A stretch of 64,000 nt of DNA from Streptomyces sp. R44 (GTDB lineage Bacteria > Actinomycetota > Actinomycetes > Streptomycetales > Streptomycetaceae), in assembly GCF_041053105.1 (NCBI RefSeq), contig NZ_CP163444.1, positions 4,526,001-4,590,000 on the forward strand. Direction: 5' to 3'. The notes below the pieces were generated by a model that saw only the letters and a list, made by a program, of their open reading frames with translations, was not told the DNA's origin and did not search any database. Positions within the stretch are counted from its first letter, which is position 1. Each line of letters starts with the position of its first letter. The translations under genes and the position numbers were made by a program. Shown piece after piece: positions 53,751-62,665 of the stretch.

Positions 53751-55133
53751 GTGGCGGCGAGACGTTCCGGTGATCCGGCGGGGGAGGCCCAGGAGCTGGC
53801 CCGTTGGGCGCTGTTCGCGACGGGCGGCGCGGTGGTGGCCCTGCTCACCGCGCTCGGCAGCGGGATGCTGATCCTGCTGAGCGGGATCGTGGGGTTCGCC
53901 GCGACGGCCGCGGGCGTCTGGTGGTTCCTCGCGCACCGCGGGCCGGTCCGGGTGTTCGGGGCGCTGCTCGCGGTGGCCGCGCCCCTCGTCACGCTCGGCC
54001 TGTACGTCGCCGGGGGCGTCTGGGTGAACGCCCTCGTGGCCCTGGGCCTGTGGGGCGTGGCGCTGTCCTGCGCGCGGGCGGCGCTGCGCCGTCCGGAGGA
54101 CGAGCGGGAGGCGCTGATGCGGGGCGAGTCCGTTCCCCCGCCCCGCCGGCCCGTGCTGATCATGAACCCGAAGTCCGGCGGCGGGAAGGTCGAGCGGTTC
54201 GGGCTCGTCGCGCGGGCGGAGGCGCTCGGGGCCCAGGTGATCCTGCTCGACCCGGCCGCGCCCGCCGATGTCGCCGGGCTCGCCCGGAAGGCCGTCGCGG
54301 AGGGCGCCGATCTTCTCGGCGTGGCGGGCGGCGACGGCACGCAGGCCCTCGTGGCCGAGGTCGCCGCCGAGCACGACCTGCCGTTCCTGGTCGTCTCGGC
54401 CGGCACCCGCAACCACTTCGCCATGGACCTTGGCCTCGACCGCACCGATCCGTCCCGCTGCCTCGACGCGCTGCGCGACGGCGAGGAGCTCCGGATCGAC
54501 CTCGGTGACGTCGCCGGCCGGCCCTTCGTCAACACCGTCTCCTTCGGGGTGTACGCGGACGTGGTCCAGCGCCCCGAGTACCGCGACGACAAGGCGGGCA
54601 CCGCGCTCGACGTGCTGCCCGATCTGCTCCAGGGCGGTGAGGGCGACCGTCTCGACGCGACCGCCGACTCCACTCCGCTGGCCGGTCAGCAGGCGCTCCT
54701 CGTCAGCAACAACCCGTATGCGACTCCCGATCCGTTCGCCGCGGTCGCCGCCCGCAGGCCCCGTCTCGACGGCGGCGCGCTCGGGGTGATCGGCATCCGC
54801 GTGGACGGCGCCGCGCAGGCCGCCGAGCTGGCCGTCCTGGGCACCCAGGCGACCGGCCTGAACGTCCTGACGGCCCGTAGGGTGGAGGTCCAGGGCATCC
54901 AGGGTCCAGGGGCCCGCGCGGTCATCTCCGTCGCCGTGGACGGCGAGGCCCTGACGCTGCCGACGCCCGTCGTCTGCACCCTGCGCCCGCGCGCCCTGCG
55001 GGTCCTCGTGCCCCGCGACCGGCCGGGGTCGCCGGTGCCTCCGCCGCCGCTGGACTGGCGGCGGCTCACCCGGCTGGCCTTTCCCGAGCAGCCCGCCCCG
55101 GGAAGGAACCCGTGGGACACCCGTACCTCTTGA
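53751..55133 (+). CDS. Membrane diacylglycerol-kinase-like protein
   Basis: A 460-aa protein. Four N-terminal membrane segments (about 18-115) are followed by a DAGK catalytic domain with LIMNPKSGGGKVERF and the nucleotide loop GVAGGDGTQALVAEVA, then AGTRNHFAMDLGL and the late VAVDGEALTLPTPV strand. It phosphorylates a lipid alcohol such as diacylglycerol or a related isoprenoid. GTG 53751 has GGAGG eight bases upstream; GTG 53742 and 53736 are in frame. A PAP2 phosphatase gene follows after 29 bp, suggesting paired lipid phosphorylation and dephosphorylation. Confidence 0.88.
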   Translation: MAARRSGDPAGEAQELARWALFATGGAVVALLTALGSGMLILLSGIVGFAATAAGVWWFLAHRGPVRVFGALLAVAAPLVTLGLYVAGGVWVNALVALGLWGVALSCARAALRRPEDEREALMRGESVPPPRRPVLIMNPKSGGGKVERFGLVARAEALGAQVILLDPAAPADVAGLARKAVAEGADLLGVAGGDGTQALVAEVAAEHDLPFLVVSAGTRNHFAMDLGLDRTDPSRCLDALRDGEELRIDLGDVAGRPFVNTVSFGVYADVVQRPEYRDDKAGTALDVLPDLLQGGEGDRLDATADSTPLAGQQALLVSNNPYATPDPFAAVAARRPRLDGGALGVIGIRVDGAAQAAELAVLGTQATGLNVLTARRVEVQGIQGPGARAVISVAVDGEALTLPTPVVCTLRPRALRVLVPRDRPGSPVPPPPLDWRRLTRLAFPEQPAPGRNPWDTRTS

Positions 55134-55162
55134 ACCCCAGTACCCCTGACTAGGAGCGGCGC

Positions 55163-55747
55163 ATGACCGACGACACGAGGACCGGGACCGTCCGGGCGGT
55201 CCTGCACGACATGCGGGCCGTGGACGGTGCCGTGTACGCGGCCGTGGCCGCGACCCCGACGCCGACGCTCGACACGGCGTTCCGCCGGCTCTCCGCGGCG
55301 GCCGACCACTCCAAGATCTCGTTCACGATCGCGGCGGCGCTCGCGCTCGTGCCGGGCCGGCCGCGGCGGGCCGCGCTCGCCGGGGCCGGGGCGATCGCGG
55401 TGGCCTCGGCCTCGGCGAACCTGCTCGGCAAGCGGCTCGTGCACCGGGCGAGGCCGGACCGGGAGGCGGCCCGGGTGGTGGTGGGCCGTCATGTGCCCAT
55501 GCCGGCCTCGGCGTCGTTCCCCTCCGGGCACACCGCGTCGGCGGTCGCGTTCGCCACCGCCGTGGGCTCGGTGCTGCCGCCCGCCGCGCTGCCCCTCGCC
55601 GTCCTGGCCTGGACCGTGGGCTACTCCCGGGTCCACACCGGGGTCCACTACCCGGGTGACGTCGCCGCGGGTGCCCTCCTCGGCGTCGCGAGCGCGGGCG
55701 TCTCCCTGGCGGTGACCGGGAGCTGGTGGGCCGCCAGGGGGAAGTGA
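55163..55747 (+). CDS. PAP2-family phosphatase
   Basis: A 194-aa membrane phosphatase with all three motifs: KRLVHRARPDR, PSGHT and SRVHTGVHYPGDV. It dephosphorylates lipid phosphates such as phosphatidic acid or polyprenyl pyrophosphate. It lies 29 bp after the DAGK-like gene and is likely in the same operon. It is convergent with the DUF1254 gene, leaving 7 bp. Confidence 0.92.
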   Translation: MTDDTRTGTVRAVLHDMRAVDGAVYAAVAATPTPTLDTAFRRLSAAADHSKISFTIAAALALVPGRPRRAALAGAGAIAVASASANLLGKRLVHRARPDREAARVVVGRHVPMPASASFPSGHTASAVAFATAVGSVLPPAALPLAVLAWTVGYSRVHTGVHYPGDVAAGALLGVASAGVSLAVTGSWWAARGK

Positions 55748-55754
55748 CCCGGGG

Positions 55755-57086
55755 TCAGTCGGCGACGGCGAGGGGCGGGAGCCGCCAACTGCCGTCGAGG
55801 ACCGAGGGATCGGGGCCGTACAGCCGCACGACGAGGCTGAACGGGCCGTCGGGGGCGGGCAGCCAGTTCGCCGCCTCCTTCGGATCGGCCGGGCGGTCCT
55901 TCCGTACGTGGAGGGTGAGTCCGCCGTCGTCGTCGTACACGAGCCCCGGGGTGCGGTCGCCGATCGCGTACCGGTCGATCGCGTTGGCGACGAGCAGCCG
56001 GTCCGGCAGGCCGTAGAGCGTGACCGACCAGAAGAAGCGGGCCGGGGGCAGCTGCCCGGGCGGGAAGTGGGCGACGTGGTCGTGGTCGTGCCCGTTCGGC
56101 GGGTGTTCGCCGCGGTCGTCCGCCGACCAGCCGCCGTACCAGGCTTCGGCGGTGGGGAGGCCGTAGAGCCCGATGTCGGCGGCGACCGCGCGGCCGATGT
56201 AGTCGTCGCCGAGCTCCGCGCGGGTGCCGAAGAGGTCCGTGGAGACGGTGGCGGCCGCCACGGCCTTCTCCAGGCGGGCCCGGCCGTCCGCGATGCCCTG
56301 TTCGACGGCGGCCCGGAGCTCGGGGGAGAGCGCGGCCGGTTCGAACGCGCCCGTGCCGGACACGCCGAGGGCCGCGAGCCGGTCGCGCACCCCGCGCTCC
56401 TCGTCCAGGACGGGGAAGAACTGGAGCAGGAAGTCGAGGAGCGTGAAGAACTCGACCGTCCCGAGGTCCTCCTCGCGCCAGACCGGCCACACCGGCTCGT
56501 CGACGGGGTGCGGGGCGGCCGTGTCCGTGTACGTGGAGAGGGGGCGGAGCGCGTACCGCTCCTGGATCGCGCGCAGGGCGGGTACGTCCTCGGGGCCGGC
56601 GAGGTAGGTGCGGCCGAGGATTCCGACGAGGAAGGTGTCGGCGCGCAGGACGCTCGCGATGCCCTCGGGAGCGGTGCCGTTCCAGCCGGGGCCGACGACC
56701 AGGTGGTCACCGGCGGCCGGTCCCGTGGCACGGGCGCCGATGTATCCGACGTACGCGGTGTCCAGGTCGTGCAGCGGCAGTACGTAGTAGCGGTCGAGCG
56801 CCGGGACGGAGATCACGTACGGTTCGGCCCGCAGGTCGAGCCAGGCCACGGAGTACGGGGTGTCGTTGTTCGGGGTCGCGACGTCCGTGTCGGCCGGGGT
56901 GAACGGCTCCGAGTAGTGCCGGAAACGGCCGAAGCCGCCCACGTACCGGGGGTCGTGGGCGTCGATCGCCTGCGCGTACATCGTGCGGTAGTTGTCCAGG
57001 ACCGGACAGCCCCAGATCCAGGCGTCGGCCGCCGTCCGGCGGGCCTCCTCGGGCGTCAGCTGCACGGTGGACACCTTTACGGGCAA
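55755..57086 (-). CDS. DUF1254/DUF1214 protein
   Basis: A 443-aa protein. The N-terminal DUF1254 domain has DAWIWGCPVLDNYRTMY and TPNNDTPYSVAWLDLRAEPYVI. The C-terminal DUF1214 domain has FFWSVTLYGLPDRLLVANAIDRYAIGD and LRVRKD-type strands with EAANWLPAPDGPFSLVVRLYGP. Members are uncharacterised, and no signal peptide is present here. It lies 60 bp downstream of the ECF sigma gene on the same strand and may be one of its targets (inference). Confidence 0.88.
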   Translation of the reverse strand: MPVKVSTVQLTPEEARRTAADAWIWGCPVLDNYRTMYAQAIDAHDPRYVGGFGRFRHYSEPFTPADTDVATPNNDTPYSVAWLDLRAEPYVISVPALDRYYVLPLHDLDTAYVGYIGARATGPAAGDHLVVGPGWNGTAPEGIASVLRADTFLVGILGRTYLAGPEDVPALRAIQERYALRPLSTYTDTAAPHPVDEPVWPVWREEDLGTVEFFTLLDFLLQFFPVLDEERGVRDRLAALGVSGTGAFEPAALSPELRAAVEQGIADGRARLEKAVAAATVSTDLFGTRAELGDDYIGRAVAADIGLYGLPTAEAWYGGWSADDRGEHPPNGHDHDHVAHFPPGQLPPARFFWSVTLYGLPDRLLVANAIDRYAIGDRTPGLVYDDDGGLTLHVRKDRPADPKEAANWLPAPDGPFSLVVRLYGPDPSVLDGSWRLPPLAVAD

Positions 57087-57146
57087 GAGGGAACCAACCC
57101 GTACAAACTCGCACGGACGGTTCCCTCCCGCATGTGGGCCGGGTCA

Positions 57147-58067
57147 TTACTCCGCCCGGGCCAGGTCCTCCTCCGTGAGGCCGAGGGTGGCCATCCGCTC
57201 CGGGTCCGCCAGGATGTGCAGCTCGACGATCCGGTCCTCGACGATCGTGAACGTCATGATCGATCCCGGGCGTCCCTTGACGACCGACACCACCGCGGGC
57301 TGGCCGTTGGCCACGACCCGGAGCGTGTCCGTACGGAACTTGGCGTACGTGAGCGCCTGCGCGATGACCGCCTCGGCGCCCCGCACCATCTTGGAGACCG
57401 CCGCGAGGGTCCGGCCGCCGTCCGCGCGCAGCACCACGTCCGGGTCGAGGACGGCGAGCAGCCCCTCGAAGTCGCCGCCGTTCGCCGCGGCGAGGAAGGC
57501 GTCGGCGATCTCCCGCTGCCGGCGCGCGTCCGGACCGGGGGCCGGGGTGGCGTCCTGCACGCGGCGGCGGGCGCGGCTGGCGAGCTGGCGGGTGGCGGCC
57601 GGGGTGCGGTCCACGATCTTCGCGATGTCGTCGAAGGAGACGGCGAACATGTCGTGCAGCACGAACGCGAGCCGCTCCGCGGGACCCAGGGTGTCCAGGA
57701 CGACGAGGAGCGCGAGCCCGACGGACTCGGTGAGCTCGGCCGCGTGCTCCGGGTCGGTGGTGTCGGCGACCCGGACCACCGGATCGGGGACGTAGTACTC
57801 CAGCGGGTCCTCGCGGCGCGAGGAGCGCGAGCGCAGCATGTCCAGGCAGACACGGCCGACGACCGTGGTCAGCCAGCCGCTGAGGTTCTCCACGCCGCTG
57901 ACGTCGCTGCGGCTGAGCTTGAACCAGGCCTCCTGGACGGCGTCCTCGGCCTCGCTGAGCGAGCCCAGCATCCGGTAGGCCACCGCCCGCAGATGGCCGC
58001 GGTCGGCGTCGAAGCGCCGGGCCAGGAATTCCTTGTCGAGTCTCTGGTCCTGGGTCTCGTGGTCCAC
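57147..58067 (-). CDS. ECF sigma factor, SigJ type with SnoaL-like domain
   Basis: A 306-aa extracytoplasmic-function sigma factor. Region 2 is HLRAVAYRMLGSLSEAEDAVQEAWFKL. Region 4 has FAVSFDDIAKIVDRTPAATRQLASRARRR. The C-terminal SnoaL/NTF2 domain (about 185-300) is as in the SigJ/ECF41-like group, where it replaces an anti-sigma factor. GTG 58067 is preferred for its GGGGAGA site and typical N-terminus; ATG 58115 and ATG 58097 are in frame. It is divergent from a rhodanese gene. Confidence 0.9.
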   Translation of the reverse strand: MDHETQDQRLDKEFLARRFDADRGHLRAVAYRMLGSLSEAEDAVQEAWFKLSRSDVSGVENLSGWLTTVVGRVCLDMLRSRSSRREDPLEYYVPDPVVRVADTTDPEHAAELTESVGLALLVVLDTLGPAERLAFVLHDMFAVSFDDIAKIVDRTPAATRQLASRARRRVQDATPAPGPDARRQREIADAFLAAANGGDFEGLLAVLDPDVVLRADGGRTLAAVSKMVRGAEAVIAQALTYAKFRTDTLRVVANGQPAVVSVVKGRPGSIMTFTIVEDRIVELHILADPERMATLGLTEEDLARAE

Positions 58068-58234
58068 TCGTCGATCTCCCCGTTCGCGTCCCGTCATGCC
58101 GTCATGACGGATCAAACTCCGTGGATGTGACAGCGGAGACGAGCCGTGGGGTCCCGGTACGTGAGATCCCCGCCGTCTCGTGGCGAACGCCCGGGATTCC
58201 CCGGCCGAAGCCCCCGACCACCGTGAATCCCCAC

Positions 58235-58263
58235 TTCAACACGGTGATCTTCGTCCGTAGATT
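58235..58263 (+). promoter_or_regulatory. Promoter of the rhodanese gene
   Basis: TTCAAC (58235-58240), 17 bp, TAGATT (58258-58263). The ATG follows seven bases later with no ribosome site, indicating a leaderless transcript. Confidence 0.6.
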
Positions 58264-58270
58264 GATCACC

Positions 58271-58765
58271 ATGACGACGACAACGACGCAGGTCAACCCC
58301 GTACTCCGTACCCCGCCGGCCTCCCCCGCCGCGGCGGCCGCCTACTTCTCGGCCAGCCTCGCCTTCCACGCCGACGTCTCCGACGTGGCCTCCGCGCTCG
58401 CGACCGCCGCCGCCGAGGGCACCGACCCGGGCTTCGTCGTGATCGACTCGCGCTCCACCGCCTCCTGGGACCAGGGCCACGTCCCCGGCGCGATCCACCT
58501 GCCGACCGCCCTCATCCCCGAGCAGGCCGAGCAGCTGCTGGACAGGTCCGTCCCCGTCGTCACGTACTGCTGGGGCCCCGGCTGCAACGGCGCCACCCGC
58601 GCCGCGCTCGCCCTCGCCGAGCTGGGCTTCCAGGTGAAGGAGATGCTCGGCGGCTTCGAGTACTGGGTGCGCGAGGGCTTCGCGTACGAGACGTGGGAGG
58701 GGCCCGCGGAGAAGGCCGCCGACCCGCTGACGGCGCCGGTCGAATCCGACGACTGCGGTTGCTGA
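58271..58765 (+). CDS. Rhodanese-domain protein
   Basis: A 164-aa single rhodanese domain. It has VIDSRSTASWDQGHVPGAIHLPTAL and the active-site strand VVTYCWGPGCNGATRAAL, where Cys in YCWGPG is the probable sulfur carrier. The loop has a second Cys (GCNG), and the C-terminus ends DDCGC. It may transfer sulfane sulfur or detoxify thiols. ATG 58271 lies seven bases after TAGATT, so it is probably leaderless; the frame upstream to 58121 is not conserved. Confidence 0.88.
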   Translation: MTTTTTQVNPVLRTPPASPAAAAAYFSASLAFHADVSDVASALATAAAEGTDPGFVVIDSRSTASWDQGHVPGAIHLPTALIPEQAEQLLDRSVPVVTYCWGPGCNGATRAALALAELGFQVKEMLGGFEYWVREGFAYETWEGPAEKAADPLTAPVESDDCGC

Positions 58766-58818
58766 CCTCAACCGATTTCGTGATCGCCCCGGTCATGCCG
58801 TAGAGTCAGGTTCACCGA

Positions 58819-58892
58819 CGCGGGGTGGAGCAGCTCGGTAGCTCGCTGGGCTCATAACCCAGAGGTCGCAGGTTCAAATCCTGTCCCCGCTA
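58819..58892 (+). tRNA. Initiator tRNA-fMet (CAT anticodon)
   Basis: A cloverleaf starting CGCGGGG and ending CCCCGCTA. Position 1 (C) does not pair with position 72 (T), and the anticodon stem has three consecutive G-C pairs (GGG-CTCATAA-CCC); both are initiator marks. TAGAGT at 58801-58806 may be its -10. Confidence 0.95.
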
Positions 58893-58900
58893 CTCAGTAG

Positions 58901-58943
58901 CGACGAAGGCCCGGATCCAGTCACTGGATCCGGGCCTTCGTCG
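58901..58943. terminator. Terminator after initiator tRNA
   Basis: A perfect 20-bp stem (58901-58920 with 58924-58943), three-base loop, followed by TTTCCCGG. Confidence 0.92.
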
Positions 58944-58961
58944 TTTCCCGGTTCTCTCCGC

Positions 58962-58992
58962 TTGACCTTGACGCAACGTCAAGATTTAGCGT
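58962..58992 (+). promoter_or_regulatory. MerR-type autoregulated promoter of the TipA-like gene
   Basis: TTGACC (58962-58967) and TAGCGT (58987-58992) are separated by exactly 19 bp. The spacer starts with the dyad TTGACG-CAA-CGTCAA (58968-58982). This is the layout MerR proteins untwist on activation. The ATG is seven bases past the -10. Confidence 0.85.
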
Positions 58993-58999
58993 TCTCGGC

Positions 59000-59740
59000 A
59001 TGGAGTGGTCGATCCAGGAGATCGCCAAGAAGGCCGGCACCACCAGCCGCACCCTCCGCCACTACGGCGAGCGCGGACTGCTGGAACCGAGCCGGATCGG
59101 CGCCAACGGTTACCGGTACTACGACCAGGCGGCGCTCGTGCGGCTGCAGCGGATCCTGCTGCTGCGCGAGCTGGGGCTCTCGCTGCCCGCCATCGCCGAG
59201 GTCCTCGCCGGGCAGCGGGACACGTCCGCCGCCCTGCGCACCCATCTCGCCCTCCTGGAGCAGGAGCGAGAGCGCATCGGACGCCGGATCGCGTCGGTGC
59301 GGACCACCCTCCACAAGACCGAGAGAGGAGAAGAGCTCATGGCCGAGGAAGTGTTCGACGGTTTCGACCACACGCGGTACGAGGAGGAGGTCACCGAACG
59401 CTGGGGCCGCGACGCGTACGAGAAGGGCGACCGCTGGTGGCGCTCGCTCAGCGACGCGCAGAAGAAGGCGTTCAAGGACGAGCAGGCCGGCATCGCCCGC
59501 GACTTCGGGCGGGCCGCCCGGGACGGCCTGGCCGCCGACAGCGAGGAGGTGCAGGCGATCACGCGGCGCCAGGTCGCCTGGCTGTCGACGACCGCGACGC
59601 CGAGCAAGGAGTACCTGATCGGTCTCGGGCAGATGTACGTCGACGACCCGCGCTTCACCGTGAACTACGACCGGCACGGAGAGGGCACCGCGATCCTCGT
59701 CCGCGACGCGATGAAGGTCTACGCCGAGCGGAACCTCTGA
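59000..59740 (+). CDS. TipA-like MerR regulator with TipAS ligand domain
   Basis: A 246-aa regulator. The MerR winged helix covers 1-70 (SIQEIAKKAGTTSRTLRHYGERGLL and ANGYRYYDQAAL), a coiled coil 75-110, and the TipAS antibiotic-recognition domain 114-246 (DHTRYEEEVTERWGRDAYEKGDRWWRSLS, ending ILVRDAMKVYAERNL). S. lividans TipA binds thiopeptides covalently through Cys; this protein has no Cys at all, so any ligand binding must be non-covalent. An internal ATG at 59339 with AGGAG upstream would yield the 133-aa ligand domain alone, as the tipA gene does. The full-length start appears leaderless. Confidence 0.92.
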   Translation: MEWSIQEIAKKAGTTSRTLRHYGERGLLEPSRIGANGYRYYDQAALVRLQRILLLRELGLSLPAIAEVLAGQRDTSAALRTHLALLEQERERIGRRIASVRTTLHKTERGEELMAEEVFDGFDHTRYEEEVTERWGRDAYEKGDRWWRSLSDAQKKAFKDEQAGIARDFGRAARDGLAADSEEVQAITRRQVAWLSTTATPSKEYLIGLGQMYVDDPRFTVNYDRHGEGTAILVRDAMKVYAERNL

Positions 59741-59825
59741 GGGACCTGTCTGATGTAAACGGTGGCCAAAACCGGGCCCGCCTCTTTGCAGGGGCGCCGC
59801 ACCCCACCGTAGCCTCACGCGCACC

Positions 59826-60203
59826 ATGAGTGACCAGCGTGTGAGCGATGTGAGCCGGCGGGCGCCCGCCGTGCTCGTCCTGCTCGCGCTCCTCGCCCTC
59901 CTGGTGAGCGTCTGCCACGGCTCCCACGGGCACGTCCTGCCGAACTCCGGCACCGCGACCCTCTCCGCCCCCGCGCTCCCGCACGGCTGCGAGCGGCCCG
60001 GGGACGCCTGGACCTTCGACGCCCACCTCCCCGCCCAGGCCGCCGCCTCCCAGCCCGCCGCGCCCGACGCCGGCGGAGCCGTGGTCCTTCCGTACGCGGC
60101 GGACCTCCGCACCGATCCCCGCGCGCGCTGCGTCCGGGACCGGGCGGGCCCGGGCCCCGAGCCGGGCCGGCTGCTCATCGCCCTCGGGGTGGACCGGAAC
60201 TGA
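59826..60203 (+). CDS. Small membrane or secreted His/Cys-containing protein
   Basis: A 125-aa protein with a hydrophobic N-terminal segment (about 13-30), then CHGSHGH, a possible metal-binding cluster, and an Ala/Pro-rich chain with two more Cys (PHGCERPG and ARCVRD). No family recognised. TAGCCT (59810-59815) lies ten bases before the ATG, so the leader is very short. It stands 63 bp before a PLP enzyme and its coupled MFS gene and may belong to that unit. Confidence 0.6.
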   Translation: MSDQRVSDVSRRAPAVLVLLALLALLVSVCHGSHGHVLPNSGTATLSAPALPHGCERPGDAWTFDAHLPAQAAASQPAAPDAGGAVVLPYAADLRTDPRARCVRDRAGPGPEPGRLLIALGVDRN

Positions 60204-60266
60204 GCCGGGTCCCGCATCCGCGTGACCAGGCTCCCTTTCGCGTACCCACCCCAAGGACGTACTCCC

Positions 60267-61289
60267 ATGACCGCACCACTGACGCTTCCCGTCGAAGGGC
60301 AGACCGTCGGCAACACCCCCGTCCTGTGGACGGACGACGGCTACTGGGCCAAGCTCGAAGGCTTCAACTTCGGCGGCATCAAGGACCGCGCCGCCCTCTA
60401 CATGGTCGAGCAGGCCCGCCGTCGCGGGGAGCTGCGGCCCGGCGCCCCGATCGTCGAGTCCACCTCCGGCACCCTCGGTCTCGGCCTCGCCCTCGCGGGC
60501 GTGCTCCACGGCCACCCCGTGCACGTCGTCACCGACCCCGGTCTCGAACCGATCGTCGAGCGGATGCTCGCCGCCCACGGCGCCCGGGTCCACGTCGTGC
60601 CCGAGCCCAGCCCGCGGGGCGGCTGGCAGCAGGCCCGGATGGACAGGGTCGCCGAGCTGCTCCTGAGCCTCGACGGGGCCTGGTGGCCGAACCAGTACGG
60701 GAACCCCGACAACCCCGCCGCGTACGCCGGTCTCGCCGCCGAACTGTCCGCGCAGCTCGACCGGATCGACGTCCTCGTCTGCGCGGTCGGCACCGGCGGC
60801 CACTCCGCCGGGATCTCCCGGGCCCTGCGCGCCACCAGCAGCCCGGCCCTGGAGCTGGTCGGCGTGGACTCCGTGAACTCCACCGTCTTCGGCCTGCCCG
60901 CCGGGGAGCGCCTCATGCGCGGCCTCGGCTCCTCCATCCACCCGGGGAACGTGGACCACGGGGCCTTCGACGAGGTGCACTGGGTGGGCCCCGCGGAGGC
61001 GGTCCGGGCGGCCCGCCGACTGGCCTCGCGGCACTTCGCGACCGGCGGCTGGAGCGTCGGCGCGGTCGCGCTCGTCGCCGGCTGGCTGGCCCGGACGCGG
61101 CCGCGCGGGACCCGGATCGCGGCCGTCTTCCCGGACGGGCCGCAGCGGTACTTCGACACCGTCTTCAACGACGAGTTCTGCGCGGCGCACGGGCTGCTCG
61201 ACGGACCCGTACGGGAGGACCCGGTGGCCTACGTCTCCGACGAGACGGTCAGCGGGTGGACCCGACGGGTCCTGGAGCGCGCCAAGTGA
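60267..61289 (+). CDS. PLP-dependent cysteine-synthase-like enzyme
   Basis: A 340-aa fold-type II PLP enzyme. The Schiff-base Lys lies in [11 protein letters not shown] (near 37), the substrate loop reads ESTSGTLG in place of the usual TSGNTG, and VGTGGHSAG forms the phosphate-binding loop. It resembles CysK/CBS relatives, including cysteine synthases and diaminopropionate synthases; substrate not decided. AAGGA lies ten bases before ATG 60267. Its stop overlaps the GTG of the MFS gene (61286-61289), so enzyme and transporter are coupled, suggesting that the transporter moves the product or a related amino acid. Confidence 0.85.
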   Translation: MTAPLTLPVEGQTVGNTPVLWTDDGYWAKLEGFNFGGIKDRAALYMVEQARRRGELRPGAPIVESTSGTLGLGLALAGVLHGHPVHVVTDPGLEPIVERMLAAHGARVHVVPEPSPRGGWQQARMDRVAELLLSLDGAWWPNQYGNPDNPAAYAGLAAELSAQLDRIDVLVCAVGTGGHSAGISRALRATSSPALELVGVDSVNSTVFGLPAGERLMRGLGSSIHPGNVDHGAFDEVHWVGPAEAVRAARRLASRHFATGGWSVGAVALVAGWLARTRPRGTRIAAVFPDGPQRYFDTVFNDEFCAAHGLLDGPVREDPVAYVSDETVSGWTRRVLERAK

Positions 61290-62527
61290 CGACGGCCACG
61301 GCCCCCGCCAAGGGGGGCATCTGGAAGCAGAGCCGCACCTTCGATCCGGCCGTCCGGCTGCTCTTCCTCAACCAGCTCACCATCAACCTCGGCTTCTACA
61401 TGCTCATGCCCTACCTGGCCGCGCACCTCGCGGACGGGCTCGGCATGGCCGCCTGGGCCGTCGGGCTCGTCCTCGGCGCCCGGAACCTCTCCCAGCAGGG
61501 CATGTTCCTGGTCGGCGGGGCGCTCGCCGACCGGCTCGGCTTCAAGCCGCTCATCGTGGCCGGCTGCGCGCTGCGGACGGTCGGCTTCGGGGCGCTCGCC
61601 TTCGCGCAGTCGTTGCCGATGCTGATCGCCGCCTCGCTCGCGACCGGCCTCGCGGGAGCGCTCTTCAACCCCGCCGTGCGGGCCTGTCTCGCGGCGGAGG
61701 CGGGGGAGGAGCGCCGCGTGGAGGCCTTCGCGCTGTTCAACACGTACTACCAGGCGGGCATTCTGCTCGGGCCGCTCGTCGGGGTGGCCCTGACGGGGGT
61801 GTCGTTCCGGCTGACGTGCGTGGTCGCGGCCGTGCTGTTCGCCGGCCTGACCCTGGTACAGCTCCGGCATCTGCCCGTACGGGTCTCCTCGGGTGCCGGT
61901 GGGAAGGGGGAGCGGGGGCAGTTCCGTACCGTGCTCGCGCACCGGACCTTCTGGCTCTTCTCGCTCGCCATGACCGGCTCGTACGTGCTGTCCTTCCAGG
62001 TCTATCTGGCGCTGCCGCTCGCGGCGGGCGGTACGGCCGCGACGACCGCGCTGTTCGCGGTGTCGGCGCTCGTCGCGCTCGCCGGGCAGCTGCGGATCAC
62101 GGCCTGGTGCCGGCGCCGCCTCAGCCGGGAGCGGTGCCTCGTCCTCGGGCTCGCCCTGATGGGCGGGGCGTTCCTGGTCCCGGCCGTCCTGGGGCGCGGC
62201 CTGGTGGGGCTGCTGTTGTGCGCGGCGGTCCTGGCCGTCGCGAACGCGGTGCTCTACCCGTACGAGATGGACACCGTCGTCGCCCTGTCCCGGGGGCGCT
62301 GGGTGGCCACCCACTACGGGCTCTACAACACCGTGTGCGGGGTCGGGATCACCCTCGGGAACCTGGGGACGGGCGCGCTCCTCGACGTCACCGGCTGGTC
62401 GGCGGTGCCGTGGCTGGTGCTGTGCGCGGTCGGCCTGGTGTGCGCGGCGGCGATGGCGCTGCTCGCACGCGGCGGGCGGCTGGCGGAGGCGGCGGGCCCG
62501 GTCCCGGTCCAGGGGGCTCCCGGCTGA
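61286..62527 (+). CDS. MFS transporter coupled to the PLP enzyme
   Basis: A 413-aa major facilitator with about twelve segments. Motif A is [17 protein letters not shown], a variant lacking the usual Arg/Gly-Arg-Arg. The frame starts with GTG inside the enzyme stop codon (GTGA). It resembles actinobacterial efflux carriers of the DHA1 kind. By context it may export an amino-acid-derived product. Confidence 0.86.
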   Translation: MTTATAPAKGGIWKQSRTFDPAVRLLFLNQLTINLGFYMLMPYLAAHLADGLGMAAWAVGLVLGARNLSQQGMFLVGGALADRLGFKPLIVAGCALRTVGFGALAFAQSLPMLIAASLATGLAGALFNPAVRACLAAEAGEERRVEAFALFNTYYQAGILLGPLVGVALTGVSFRLTCVVAAVLFAGLTLVQLRHLPVRVSSGAGGKGERGQFRTVLAHRTFWLFSLAMTGSYVLSFQVYLALPLAAGGTAATTALFAVSALVALAGQLRITAWCRRRLSRERCLVLGLALMGGAFLVPAVLGRGLVGLLLCAAVLAVANAVLYPYEMDTVVALSRGRWVATHYGLYNTVCGVGITLGNLGTGALLDVTGWSAVPWLVLCAVGLVCAAAMALLARGGRLAEAAGPVPVQGAPG

Positions 62528-62665
62528 GCCCGTACGGGGGCGGGTCTGCCGGCCGGCCCCCGTACGCCACTCGGCCCCACGGGAGTCGCCGCCCCGTCCG
62601 GCGGCGGCCACCCTGGGAGGGCGCGGTGCGGACCGCGGCCGGTCGGACCGGGCAGGAGAGCACAG

